The notes: generated by a model not told the origin, from the sequence alone. Numbered from the stretch's first letter, positions 1 to 8,275 are shown. The stretch is 24,523 nucleotides of DNA from an uncultured Oscillospiraceae bacterium (GCA_910587205.1 CAJULZ010000029.1:1-24523); one strand, 5' to 3'. Numbers and translations: made by a program.

Positions 1-69
1 GGCGGGGCGCAGCAGATGCCTCGCTACTGTGCAACACTGCTAAAAATATGACTGCAAAGTGGAAAAATA

Positions 70-98
70 TTGACATCGGCAAAGCCGAAGCATATAAT
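70..98 (+). promoter_or_regulatory. Consensus sigma-A promoter of the defence operon
   Basis: TTGACA at 70-75 and TATAAT at 93-98 are separated by exactly 17 bases, a perfect match to the housekeeping consensus. Transcription should begin near 105, leaving a leader of about 40 bases before the first gene. The spacer contains a small inverted repeat, TCGGC-aaa-GCCGA (76-88), placed where a repressor could block RNA polymerase; that role is inferred. The surrounding 145 bases are noticeably AT-richer than most of the window. Nothing else was recognised between 1 and 69. Confidence 0.85.
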
Positions 99-145
99 AT
101 TTATGCGCCTGTCGTGCGCACTTTGCGGCCTGGGAGGAACAGTCA

Positions 146-2032
146 TTGTGTGATATTTCCGACGTGAACTGGCTGGGGGAGAGCATCCTCCACCAGGAGT
201 ACGATGAACTTTATATGTTCTTCCAAGAAGTGTGGGCGGAGGCTCATGCTTATGTTGTTATGATGGCGCGCAGGTGCTTCAACTTAAACCACATTTTCTT
301 GCAGGTGCACGCGGCCTCGGGCAAACGGGCCGCCAATGAAGGGCGCATCATCTCCAACACCGCCCTGCTGCTGTATGCCGACGAGATTGCGGACTATTAT
401 ATCAGCCGCGGCCGATTCCCCAGCGTCCTGCTGGTGGACGATTTGGCATATCATGGGCGGGCCATCGTCAAGCTGCTCTATGATCTGGAGGAGTTGGTGG
501 CCTCCAAGCTGGAGGAACGGCTGGGCGGGCGGCTGGACGAGGACAGGCGGCATTATCTCCACTGGGACATGGTGGAGGCTATTGATATCGCCGTATTTGC
601 CCGAAACAGCCAGCCGCTGCTGATTGAGGCGGACTACCTGCATAAGCTCTGGGAAAAGAAGCTGGTGCGCAGCAGCGGGCTGAAGCGTTTTTCCCAGCAG
701 ATATCCAGCTTTTTACAGAAAGTGGATGTGCCCAACACCAGTTATACGGTGTCCTTCTCGGTGAGGGAGGAGGAGGCCGCTCGGGGCGCGGACAGCTGGG
801 CGGATCGGAAATGGAAGTTCCGCGGGGTGGAGGAGCAGTTTTACGCCTGCTGGGTGGGGAATAATTTCCTGCCCACCGTCCGGTACCGGCGCAAATATAT
901 CCCCGAGCTGGAAAATCCGGAGGTCTGGATGACCGGTATGACGCTGTTCGGCGGCGTGGAGCCTGCCCTCCTCGACAGGCTGGCCAGAGAGGTTCTGGCC
1001 GAGCTGGATGCCTGCGGCGTTACGGCGCAGACAACGGCGTCTATCTTGAGCAGCCAACACCGGCTGCTGCAAAAGCCGCGGGCGCAATTCTTTGTGTTCC
1101 TGCTGTCCATCCTCTGCTTCTGGGATTTCTGCACGGACAGTGGTGTGATTCAGTTTGATCTGGGGGAGAGCGATCTGGGCAAGATCACCCGTAATTTTGC
1201 CAGGGGTGAGGAGCTGGCAAAAGAGATTATAGCGATGGATGAAATTCCCGGACTATGGGGCCGGTTGCAGAACATCCTTTACCCGGCGTTCTGCGCCGGC
1301 GCGGAACCGCTGCTGGAGTGGCTGGAGGAAGATCCCCTCCCCGATGAGTTGCGGGGCAGGGTGAACGATGCAGTGGCGTTTACGATGGAGCAGGTAGGCA
1401 TAGACTCGGAGGCGCAGGCGTACCGGGCGGTTTGCGGAACGGGAAGCTTCGATCTGGGCCGCCAGCGGGTGGGCGTGATCGATCTGAAAGATTATTTTGG
1501 GAGTATATCCGCGCCGGGGCTTGACCTGATTGCGTGTACGTTTACGCAGGTGGACTGCGGAGTGATGGCCCTGAACGAGTCCGAGCTGGAGGAGAGGGCA
1601 GGGCGGATCCGGCCGCTGCTGAAAGCCGGGGAACTGGCCACCTTTGCCACACCCAGGGTGTACCACCTCTTTATCCCCGCCTTGGCTATGGTGGAACAGG
1701 AGCACTGGAGACTTGGCCTGGACGCGCAGGACGCGGTAAAGCTGTTTATCGAATTCTTACCCAATACGGTGGACCCAGGGGCGGGCGGCATGACGGACGC
1801 CCTAAACCGGGAGGAGCAGGAGCTGCAAAAATTGAAACGGGACGGCGTGGCCTTTGTGGACCGCCTGTATGAATGTGGGCACAGTTTGAACGACTGGGAT
1901 TTTGAACTGATGACCGCGGACGACTGGCGGGAGGAGGGGGACGGCAGCTATCTGGCCTTTGTCCGCCGTGAGGCGGCCAGGCAGGACGTGTACACGGAGA
2001 TGGCGCAGAAGTTCCTGGAGTGCCCCCGGTAA
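146..2032 (+). CDS. Uncharacterised protein with phosphoribosyltransferase-like motif, first gene of a RADAR-like operon
   Basis: This 628-residue protein matches no family I recognise along its full length. Residues 92-110 (PSVLLVDDLAYHGRAIVKL) look like the PRPP-binding loop of type I phosphoribosyltransferases: a hydrophobic strand, an acidic pair (D98, D99), then a loop with a conserved-looking glycine and a helix. The usual Thr-Gly-x-Thr phosphate loop is altered to His-Gly-Arg-Ala, so it may bind PRPP or a nucleotide without classical transferase activity. No signal peptide or clear membrane segments are visible; the remaining ~500 residues are soluble-looking and Cys-rich in places. 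The start is TTG at 146, chosen because GGGAGG lies 8 bases upstream and the perfect promoter is just before it. It precedes the ATPase and adenosine deaminase genes in the same direction, which suggests a regulator, sensor or effector of that system. The PRTase call is a motif reading, not a search result. Confidence 0.7.
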   Translation: MCDISDVNWLGESILHQEYDELYMFFQEVWAEAHAYVVMMARRCFNLNHIFLQVHAASGKRAANEGRIISNTALLLYADEIADYYISRGRFPSVLLVDDLAYHGRAIVKLLYDLEELVASKLEERLGGRLDEDRRHYLHWDMVEAIDIAVFARNSQPLLIEADYLHKLWEKKLVRSSGLKRFSQQISSFLQKVDVPNTSYTVSFSVREEEAARGADSWADRKWKFRGVEEQFYACWVGNNFLPTVRYRRKYIPELENPEVWMTGMTLFGGVEPALLDRLAREVLAELDACGVTAQTTASILSSQHRLLQKPRAQFFVFLLSILCFWDFCTDSGVIQFDLGESDLGKITRNFARGEELAKEIIAMDEIPGLWGRLQNILYPAFCAGAEPLLEWLEEDPLPDELRGRVNDAVAFTMEQVGIDSEAQAYRAVCGTGSFDLGRQRVGVIDLKDYFGSISAPGLDLIACTFTQVDCGVMALNESELEERAGRIRPLLKAGELATFATPRVYHLFIPALAMVEQEHWRLGLDAQDAVKLFIEFLPNTVDPGAGGMTDALNREEQELQKLKRDGVAFVDRLYECGHSLNDWDFELMTADDWREEGDGSYLAFVRREAARQDVYTEMAQKFLECPR

Positions 2033-2081
2033 GGCGCCCCGGCGGCACACGCGTAATCGTCAATATTCCGGCACTGTTTTA

Positions 2082-2128
2082 GAGGCCGCCGAATAAATCA
2101 CGGGAAGATTTATTCGGCGGCCTCTTTA
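2082..2128 (+). terminator. Perfect hairpin between PRTase-like gene and rdrA-like gene (attenuator or terminator)
   Basis: An 18-base arm at 2082-2099 (GAGGCCGCCGAATAAATC) is exactly complementary to 2107-2124, with a 7-base loop; A2081 and T2125 extend it to 19 pairs. It is followed by only a weak U-tract (TTTATC). It could terminate part of the transcripts, so that the downstream ATPase/deaminase pair is made at a different level, or protect or process the mRNA. I see no separate promoter with good boxes between it and the next start at 2160. Confidence 0.7.
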
Positions 2129-2159
2129 TCATAGTAAAGAAAAAGAAAGGGAGATCCCT

Positions 2160-4754
2160 ATGAAGCTGAAAATGGTCAAGGGGCAGGAGCATGGATTGGT
2201 TATCTCTGAGAGGATCACGGACCGGGATGAATTCATGTACCCGGTTTACCGGCAGGCGCTGGACGCCCTGCGGGAGATCATCCAGCAGCCGCAGCAACTG
2301 CGGATGGCGGCCGCAATGGAGGCCACGGGGGTGTACGGCTACCTCCACAACATCATCACCTTCTCGGGGCCAAGGGGGCAGGGTAAAACAAGCGCTATGG
2401 TGTCATTTTCCCAGGCGATGCGCACGGGGTTCGAGGGGGAAGACCTTGAGAAGGAAGATCCGCTGCGGGACTGCCGTTTTACCGTCCTGCCGCCCATCGA
2501 CCCTACGATTCTGGAGAAGGATCAGAGCATCCTGGCGGTGGTGCTGTCCAGGATGTACCGCGCGGCGGAGCAGACATGGAAAAAGTCCTGCAGGGACCAG
2601 GGGTTTGCCGCCCATTACGGCCACAGCGAGGCGGAGAAGAACAGCCTGCTGAGCCTGTTCCAGCAGTGCCTGTCCGGGATCAACGCCATCAAATTCCGAG
2701 AGGGCAAGGAGATCAAAAGCCTGTCCGGCATCCATGAGATGAGCGACAGCGCGGTGCTGAAGGACAAATTTAAGGAACTGACCCGGGAACTGCTGCATTT
2801 TATCGGGGATGGCTGCAAAGACGGCAGGTCCTATCTGGTGATCCAGCTGGACGACACGGATTTCCAGATCCGGAAGGGCTACGAGCTGCTGGAGGACGTG
2901 AGGAAGTACCTCACCATCCCGAATGTGATTATCCTGATGGCCACCGATATGGACATGCTGCGCATCACGCTGACACAGCATTACGTGCAGGAATTTGAAT
3001 GGGGCCTGCGGGAAAAGATTGTGGACGTGGACAAGCTGCGGAAGATTGAGAGCAAATATCTGGACAAGCTGATCCCTCCCAGCTACACGGTGTACCTGCC
3101 CCACCTGGACGACGTGATCCACCAGCAGGGGAATTCCCTGGAGATTGAATACATCACACCGGACAACAAGGGGGATCCGAACGTCCTCCTGACGCCCAAG
3201 GAGAAGGAGCATGCGCAGGACTATTCCTTCCAGTCGCGGATTCTGCGCTATGTGTACCGCAAGACGAGGATTATTTTTGCCGGTTCGGAGTCCTATGTGC
3301 ACAACCTGATCCCCACCACCTTGCGGGGATTTGCCCAGTTTTTGGGGACGCTGTCGTCCATGGAGGACGTCCCCGTGATCATCGGGGCGGAGGACGGGAA
3401 AACTCGTGAGCTTTACAGCCCCCAAGAACTGGCGGATCTGGTGGACAGGCAGGTGAAGGTGTTGGAGGTCAACCTGCCCCTGTTTGAGCACTATTTCCTC
3501 CATGACTGGGTACATACCAAACTGTCCGTCAAAAAGGCCGCCGCACTGGAAAAGCTGGGGGCGGCCAGCCCGGAGGAGCGGTTCCAGGTGGCGGTGGAGC
3601 AGCTCCAGGAAGTGTATGGGAAAGAAGCGGGCGAGCCCGCCGCGGGGGAGGCGGCCAGCTATAGTGGGATGGTGGAGCGGATCCAAAAGCTCCGGAAGGT
3701 CCACCGCCAGATGGACGACTTCTACTTTTTCTTTGCCATCCACACGTTCTTCACCATCCAGAGCCACAAGGCGGTGCTGCGGCAGAAAAAAGTGGCCATC
3801 GCGCCGTATTTGGACGGGGGGAAGGGCGCGGCGGGGCCCATTATTTTCGACTTTTCCCCGGAGCTCACCCACCTGCCGGACCGCTATCCCCTGCACGGGG
3901 AGACGGTGAGCATCGGAGGGCAGAAACTGGCGGCTGTGCTGGATTCGGAGGAGGTCGAATGGCTGAGAAAACGGGTTGGGTCAGAAAAGGTCCTGCGGCG
4001 CCTGCTCACCGAACTGGGAGGGGGGCGGTACCAGTTCAGCTTCCTGAATTTTATCACCCTGTTTTTGTCCAAGGGCGCGCTGGAGGACGTGGGCCTGGGA
4101 CGGGACGTGCCGCTCCAGGCGACGCTGTATGCTGTCCAGACCTCCGCTGCCACGGTGGCCATCAACTGGGATGCGCAGGACGCGCTGCAAAAGCGGATTC
4201 AGCGCCTGCCTGACGGGGCAGCATCGAACTTCCTGGCGGCGCTCCGGATTGCTTTGGAGCAGTGCGATGATGAGATCCAGCGAATCAATGCCCGGCAGGA
4301 CGAGGCAAAGCCGATGCTGTGCAGCTGGCTGAAGGATATCCGGACCCTGGTGGACCGTGGACCCCAGGCTATCCTCAGCGATGTTGTCAGCGCGGTGGAC
4401 GAGGCGGCGAACAAGGACAAACTGAATGACCTCTGTCGCATCTACGCCGCGGCGGAGCGCCTGAATGACGCAATGGGAGAGGATCCAGTAAATGCCAAGA
4501 AGCTGGATGTCTGCTGGAGTACGTTCGTCAGCGAGTCGAAGGATTATACCTACCCCCAGCACAGCAAAGGCTTTGACTGGGATACGATCCACCCGGAAGA
4601 CATCATCCAGGATCTTGCGGTGGGCAATGTGCCCACGGCAGACCGGAAAGTGTTTTGGGGAGAATTCCAGCGTCAGATGAGAAAACTGTGCGAAATCATG
4701 GGGTACAGTATCGCTGAGGTAAAGAAAACGCTCAAGGCTGAGGGCAAATCGTGA
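2160..4754 (+). CDS. rdrA: RADAR-type P-loop ATPase (RdrA-like)
   Basis: A large 864-residue AAA+/KAP-like ATPase. The Walker A motif is GPRGQGKTS at residues 70-78 (Lys76), preceded by a hydrophobic strand. A Walker B-like strand LVIQLDDTD lies at 226-234 (Asp231/Asp232), and a sensor-1-like segment ILMATDMDM follows about 25 residues later. The C-terminal ~500 residues are alpha-helical-looking with no recognised domain and no membrane segments. In RADAR, RdrA is a ring-forming ATPase that works with the adenosine deaminase RdrB to halt phage growth. The assignment here rests on the ATPase features, the size, and above all the immediately following deaminase gene, which overlaps its stop codon. 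The ATG at 2160 has AAAGGGAG 6 bases upstream. The KAP-type NTPase label alone is safer than the RADAR name if the neighbour is ignored. Confidence 0.85.
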   Translation: MKLKMVKGQEHGLVISERITDRDEFMYPVYRQALDALREIIQQPQQLRMAAAMEATGVYGYLHNIITFSGPRGQGKTSAMVSFSQAMRTGFEGEDLEKEDPLRDCRFTVLPPIDPTILEKDQSILAVVLSRMYRAAEQTWKKSCRDQGFAAHYGHSEAEKNSLLSLFQQCLSGINAIKFREGKEIKSLSGIHEMSDSAVLKDKFKELTRELLHFIGDGCKDGRSYLVIQLDDTDFQIRKGYELLEDVRKYLTIPNVIILMATDMDMLRITLTQHYVQEFEWGLREKIVDVDKLRKIESKYLDKLIPPSYTVYLPHLDDVIHQQGNSLEIEYITPDNKGDPNVLLTPKEKEHAQDYSFQSRILRYVYRKTRIIFAGSESYVHNLIPTTLRGFAQFLGTLSSMEDVPVIIGAEDGKTRELYSPQELADLVDRQVKVLEVNLPLFEHYFLHDWVHTKLSVKKAAALEKLGAASPEERFQVAVEQLQEVYGKEAGEPAAGEAASYSGMVERIQKLRKVHRQMDDFYFFFAIHTFFTIQSHKAVLRQKKVAIAPYLDGGKGAAGPIIFDFSPELTHLPDRYPLHGETVSIGGQKLAAVLDSEEVEWLRKRVGSEKVLRRLLTELGGGRYQFSFLNFITLFLSKGALEDVGLGRDVPLQATLYAVQTSAATVAINWDAQDALQKRIQRLPDGAASNFLAALRIALEQCDDEIQRINARQDEAKPMLCSWLKDIRTLVDRGPQAILSDVVSAVDEAANKDKLNDLCRIYAAAERLNDAMGEDPVNAKKLDVCWSTFVSESKDYTYPQHSKGFDWDTIHPEDIIQDLAVGNVPTADRKVFWGEFQRQMRKLCEIMGYSIAEVKKTLKAEGKS

Positions 4755-7414
4755 TGGATACCGCGGGAAAGATTCTGGACGTCCTATTCCGCCGCATCCC
4801 GCCGGAGCGTATGCTCCGGCGGGTGTCGGAGCATGCCGAGCGCGCCTTCAGGCCACCATCGGACGTCCGGCGCTCCACTTTTCTCCGCTTTGCGGAGACG
4901 ACGCTCCAGGGCTATTCAGAGGACGAGCAGAAGCTCTTTTTCAACCAGCTGACCCAGTCTGTGCGGCGGCGGGCGGAGGAGTCCGGCTTGCGGGAGTCCG
5001 TGTTTCTGCCCCTGGTGGATCTGGGGGATGAAGTGCTCACCCTTCAGGGGGAGGAACCGCTGTGCCGGTTTTCCCAGGTGCTGCGCTGGCGGGAACTGTA
5101 TCACCTGTTTGGCCAGGACATGGTCGTGTGCGCCTACCTGGCGTACCGGGACGGCAGGTCGGGGATCCGGCGGGAGAGGTTTGCCTGGCTCGCCGTGCTG
5201 CCCACGGATAACGGCGTATTGCGGCAGGGGCTGGAATCGGGGATCGCGGAAAACCACTACCATCTCAACGGATCCACCCAGTCTTTCGCGCTGGCTTGGT
5301 GCGCGCTGATGAACGACCCCATGGCTGTTGAGGAGCTGCCGGAGGGATTTTCCATGCTGCTGCAATCCGTGGCAAGCCGGGGGCCGGAGGATAATGTGCT
5401 GTCCACCGGGGAGCGGCTGAAGGTGGCGGCGCTGGTGCGCAGCATCCTGTTCCGCGCCCTGCACCGGGACGCGTTTTTGCCCCGGGATGCCGAAGGCCGG
5501 CAGGAAAAATTTTGCAGCCGGGACGTGTTCCGGGATGAATACCTCCGCCTGTTTGAGCCTCTGCCCGCCCTGGCCGGCCAGGTCAAGGTGCTCCAGCAGG
5601 GCTACGGCATGGTATTCACGCTGCCGGAGGGGGAGACCGCCTGCCTGGACTACGCGCTGGGGCCGGAGGTGTTCCGCGCGGTGGAGAACTCCCCCTACCG
5701 CGTGCTGGCCGGGGAACGGCACTTCCTGTACCGCTGTTTTACCGCTTGCTTCCGGGAGAGGTTCACGGATTTTGAACAGGAGCTGTTCTACTTATACCTG
5801 CTGCTAAAGACCGCCTTCCGGGGCGAGATGATCCAGGTGAACCGGCAGGTGGGGTTCCAGAATTTCGCCAATTATCAGGATCGGAAGGATCTGGCCTGGC
5901 AGGGGCCGTACCGGTGGGAGGCGTGCCGGATGGCGCTGAACGCGCCGCTGGAAGCGGAGCATGTCAGGTTCCTGGAGGGCCGTCTCACCCCTGGGGACAC
6001 TGCGGAGGCGATGGAGGAAAGGATCCGAAGGTACGACCTGGGGAAGCGCTTTGCCGACGAGCCGTTCCGGCCCTTCCCGCACCTGGGCGGCTATGAGTTT
6101 GACCCGGAGCTGGAGGCGGCGTCCTTCCTGGGGGAGCGGCATTTCTACGTGGTGCATTTTCCCAAGCGAGGGGATGAAGACCCCGTCAAGCTGCCGGTTT
6201 TTTCGCGGCAGTGCCGCCACGAGGCGCTGCGGGAAAAGACCAAGGGGCAGGCCCTGGCCCTGGCGGAGGGACTCAGCCGGTCGCCGTACCTCTGCAACCG
6301 GGTTCGGGGCATCGATGCCTGTTCCAACGAGGTGGACTGCCGTCCCGAGGTATTTGCCACGGCGTTCCGGTTTTTGCGCAATTTCCGGCCCGAGGAGTTT
6401 GGCAGCCCCGGCGCGCTGCTGCCCCAGCCAAAGCACCGCCTGTCTGTGACCTACCATGCCGGGGAGGATTTCTATGACATTGCCGACGGCCTGCGGGCCA
6501 TTGACGAGGCTGTGGACTTCCTGGATTTCCGCCGGGGGGACCGCATTGGCCACGCCCTGGCGCTGGGGGTGGATCCCCAGATCCATTACCGGACCAAGGC
6601 GATGAATATCATCATGCCCAAGCAGAATTATTTGGATAACCTGGTGTGGCTGCTCTACCGCGGCCGGGAGTTAGGCGTGCGGATCGACCCCCAGCAGTAC
6701 GGGATCATGCAGCGGGACGCGCTGCGGCTGATGCGTGAGATTTATGGCCGTATGGACCACCACTGGTCGATGACCCTTCAGGACTACTATTGCAGCATGA
6801 TGCTCCGGGGGGATGCGCCCCAGCTGTATGAGACCGGGGCGTTTCAGGAGCCTCAGGCGAACGGGCTGCAATATGACCGCTGGCAGGTGGCCCCGGGAGC
6901 CCCGGGGAAAGAGCTGGGTCCCTACCGGCGGGATCAGGATATCGCCGCGTTGTATTCCCAGTACCACTATGGGCGAGAGGAAAAGATAGAGGGGGCGAAG
7001 GCGGTCAACATCCCCATCACGGCGGACTATATCGAGCTTGTCCGACAGGTACAGGAGGCCATGCAGCGGTATCTGGAGCGGCGGGGGATTATGATCGAAT
7101 GCAACCCGTCTTCCAACGTGCTGATCGGCACGTTCGGCGAATACGGCAAACATCCTATCGTCCGGTTCAACAACGCGGCGCTGGGCGATCCGGACCACCG
7201 CCGGGAGTGCCCCCAGCTGCACGTGTGCATCAACACAGACGATCTGGGTGTGTTCGACACGTCGCTGGAGTTTGAATACGCCCTGCTGTTCCGGGCGCTG
7301 GGCGAGCAGAAGGACGCCGACGGCCGCCGGAGGTACAGCGATTGGGATATCTATCACTACCTGCGGAGCATCCAGGAGATGGGGCTCCAGGCGGTGTTCC
7401 CGCCGCCGGTGTGA
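4754..7414 (+). CDS. rdrB: RADAR-type adenosine deaminase (RdrB-like)
   Basis: An 886-residue divergent adenosine deaminase. All metal and catalytic signatures of the ADA family are present in order: HYH (His168, His170) for the zinc, GIDACSNE, then YHAGE (His568, catalytic-type Glu571), RIGHA (His600), IECNPSSN (from about 781), and INTDD (Asp829). Ordinary adenosine deaminases are about 330-360 residues. Here some 400 residues separate HYH from HAGE and about 180 separate RIGHA from NPSSN, so it carries large insertions, as expected of RdrB, which assembles into a big shell and deaminates adenine nucleotides or RNA adenosines. The start could be GTG 4751 or ATG 4754; ATG is preferred because GAGGG at 4740-4744 is then 9 bases away and it overlaps the ATPase stop (TGATG), indicating translational coupling. 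Known family function: ATP-to-ITP or A-to-I deamination during infection; its substrate here is inferred. Confidence 0.88.
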   Translation: MDTAGKILDVLFRRIPPERMLRRVSEHAERAFRPPSDVRRSTFLRFAETTLQGYSEDEQKLFFNQLTQSVRRRAEESGLRESVFLPLVDLGDEVLTLQGEEPLCRFSQVLRWRELYHLFGQDMVVCAYLAYRDGRSGIRRERFAWLAVLPTDNGVLRQGLESGIAENHYHLNGSTQSFALAWCALMNDPMAVEELPEGFSMLLQSVASRGPEDNVLSTGERLKVAALVRSILFRALHRDAFLPRDAEGRQEKFCSRDVFRDEYLRLFEPLPALAGQVKVLQQGYGMVFTLPEGETACLDYALGPEVFRAVENSPYRVLAGERHFLYRCFTACFRERFTDFEQELFYLYLLLKTAFRGEMIQVNRQVGFQNFANYQDRKDLAWQGPYRWEACRMALNAPLEAEHVRFLEGRLTPGDTAEAMEERIRRYDLGKRFADEPFRPFPHLGGYEFDPELEAASFLGERHFYVVHFPKRGDEDPVKLPVFSRQCRHEALREKTKGQALALAEGLSRSPYLCNRVRGIDACSNEVDCRPEVFATAFRFLRNFRPEEFGSPGALLPQPKHRLSVTYHAGEDFYDIADGLRAIDEAVDFLDFRRGDRIGHALALGVDPQIHYRTKAMNIIMPKQNYLDNLVWLLYRGRELGVRIDPQQYGIMQRDALRLMREIYGRMDHHWSMTLQDYYCSMMLRGDAPQLYETGAFQEPQANGLQYDRWQVAPGAPGKELGPYRRDQDIAALYSQYHYGREEKIEGAKAVNIPITADYIELVRQVQEAMQRYLERRGIMIECNPSSNVLIGTFGEYGKHPIVRFNNAALGDPDHRRECPQLHVCINTDDLGVFDTSLEFEYALLFRALGEQKDADGRRRYSDWDIYHYLRSIQEMGLQAVFPPPV

Positions 7415-7429
7415 GCGGAGGCAAAAAGG

Positions 7430-7460
7430 TGGGCCGGGGCATTGCCGCCCCGGCCCATTT
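7430..7460. terminator. Bidirectional terminator after rdrB-like gene
   Basis: An 11-bp perfect GC-rich stem (7430-7440 with 7447-7457, loop ATTGCC) is followed by TTT on the plus strand. On the minus strand the stem is followed after two bases by TTTTT (complement of 7424-7428). It can therefore end the defence operon and also the convergent DUF624 gene. Confidence 0.75.
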
Positions 7461-7475
7461 AGGATGGAGGATAGA

Positions 7476-7514
7476 ATGAAAAAGAAAGGATATCTCTTGC
7501 AAAACCTATACTAA
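7476..7514 (+). other. 12-codon mini-ORF with strong ribosome binding site
   Basis: ATG at 7476 opens a 12-residue reading frame (MKKKGYLLQNLY) ending at TAA 7512-7514. GGATGGAGG lies 5 bases upstream, a strong ribosome binding site. The peptide begins like a normal gene start but stops at once. It could be a leader peptide, or more likely the remaining 5' end of a gene lost when the defence operon was inserted or the locus was rearranged. No downstream gene on this strand exists before 8453. Confidence 0.3.
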
Positions 7515-7524
7515 ACGAATCCCA

Positions 7525-7557
7525 TTACAAAAGTTCGGGGAGAAATGTTACAAAAGT
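7525..7557 (+). repeat. 10-bp direct repeat at the edge of the defence operon
   Basis: TTACAAAAGT occurs at 7525-7534 and again at 7548-7557, 23 bases apart start to start, in an AT-rich gap between the operon terminator and the DUF624 gene. It could be a protein-binding site or part of a recombination scar. I did not find the same 10-mer at the other end of the operon (1-145). Confidence 0.5.
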
Positions 7558-7562
7558 ATAAA

Positions 7563-8213
7563 TTATTCTCCGTCCCCGGCGCTGTCCCCCGGCAGGGCGA
7601 AGCGCCGGAACAGCCGCTCCAGCAGCGCCATGGCCGCCACCGCCGTGAGGGCGGCGCCCAGCACGACCCAGAAGATGACGCACCGGGCGAACAGCTGCGG
7701 GTCGAACAGCAGCAGCAGGACGGGCAGCAGGTCCAGCGCGGTGACCGCCAGGGCCAGCAGGGGATTGGCCAGGGGCAGCAGGACAGCGTTTTTCAGGGTG
7801 TTGGCAACCGAATTATCGAAATAGGCCAGCAGGGGGAAGGCGTAGGCGCAGGTGAACCCGGCGAGCAGGACGACCAGGCAGCACAGCGCCTTGAGCCACA
7901 GCGCGCCGTCCAACGCGCCGGAGGCGGCGAGGGCCAGATAGCCCGCCGCCAGGCCGGCAGGGGGCAGCAGGGCCAGGGAGACCAGCAGGGACTGCCTGAA
8001 ATTGGCGCGAAACGCGCGGAAGAAGGTCTTGGCCACCGGGGGGGCCCCCCGGCGGGCGATGCGCCGGGCCACATAGTACAGGGCGGTGCAGGATGGGCCG
8101 ATGGTGACCACCGGGAGGCAGCACGCCAGCCAGAGCAAGTTGAGCGCCGCCAGGTCGGCCGCGCCGGACAGGAAGCGCATCAACGGGGAATCCAAGTCAA
8201 ACAGACGCCTCAT
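7563..8213 (-). CDS. DUF624 (YesL-like) membrane protein
   Basis: A 216-residue hydrophobic protein with about five membrane-spanning segments. The N-terminal stretch NLLWLACCLPVVTIGPSCTA (from residue 25) is the hallmark of the DUF624/YesL family: a first helix ending in a Pro-Val-Val-Thr-Ile-Gly-Pro turn. Later segments include the typical YFDNSVANTLKNA-like loop before helix four. Family members sit in Firmicute membranes, often beside sugar ABC transporters, but their function is not established. The ATG at 8213 has AGGAGGG about 6 bases upstream. The gene has its own promoter with a palindromic operator and runs towards the defence operon, sharing the terminator at 7430-7460. No sugar-uptake partner is present here. 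Confidence 0.85.
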   Translation of the reverse strand: MRRLFDLDSPLMRFLSGAADLAALNLLWLACCLPVVTIGPSCTALYYVARRIARRGAPPVAKTFFRAFRANFRQSLLVSLALLPPAGLAAGYLALAASGALDGALWLKALCCLVVLLAGFTCAYAFPLLAYFDNSVANTLKNAVLLPLANPLLALAVTALDLLPVLLLLFDPQLFARCVIFWVVLGAALTAVAAMALLERLFRRFALPGDSAGDGE

Positions 8214-8258
8214 GGCGTACCCTCCTTTTCCATGGCCCGGCGGCGTGGGCCGGGCAGG

Positions 8259-8272
8259 TATCTTGCAAGATA
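8259..8272. promoter_or_regulatory. Palindromic operator TATCTTGCAAGATA
   Basis: This 14-base sequence is a perfect palindrome lying just downstream of the -10 box of the DUF624 promoter, over the expected transcription start. Similar sequences occur before the ABC-F gene (9748-9761, TATCCTGCAAAATA) and at the MFS gene start (15439-15457). A dimeric repressor (PadR or TetR type, inferred) is the likely ligand; no PadR gene is in the window. Confidence 0.6.
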
Positions 8273-8275
8273 TAT

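Noticed and set aside
1..69. Possible RNA gene or end of a mobile element at the left edge
   Set aside because: No tRNA-like fold, terminal inverted repeat or coding signal could be supported in this short stretch.
2403..3896. 497-codon open frame on the minus strand
   Set aside because: It is antisense to the ATPase gene, lacks a recognisable family or ribosome binding site, and is a product of GC-rich codon bias.
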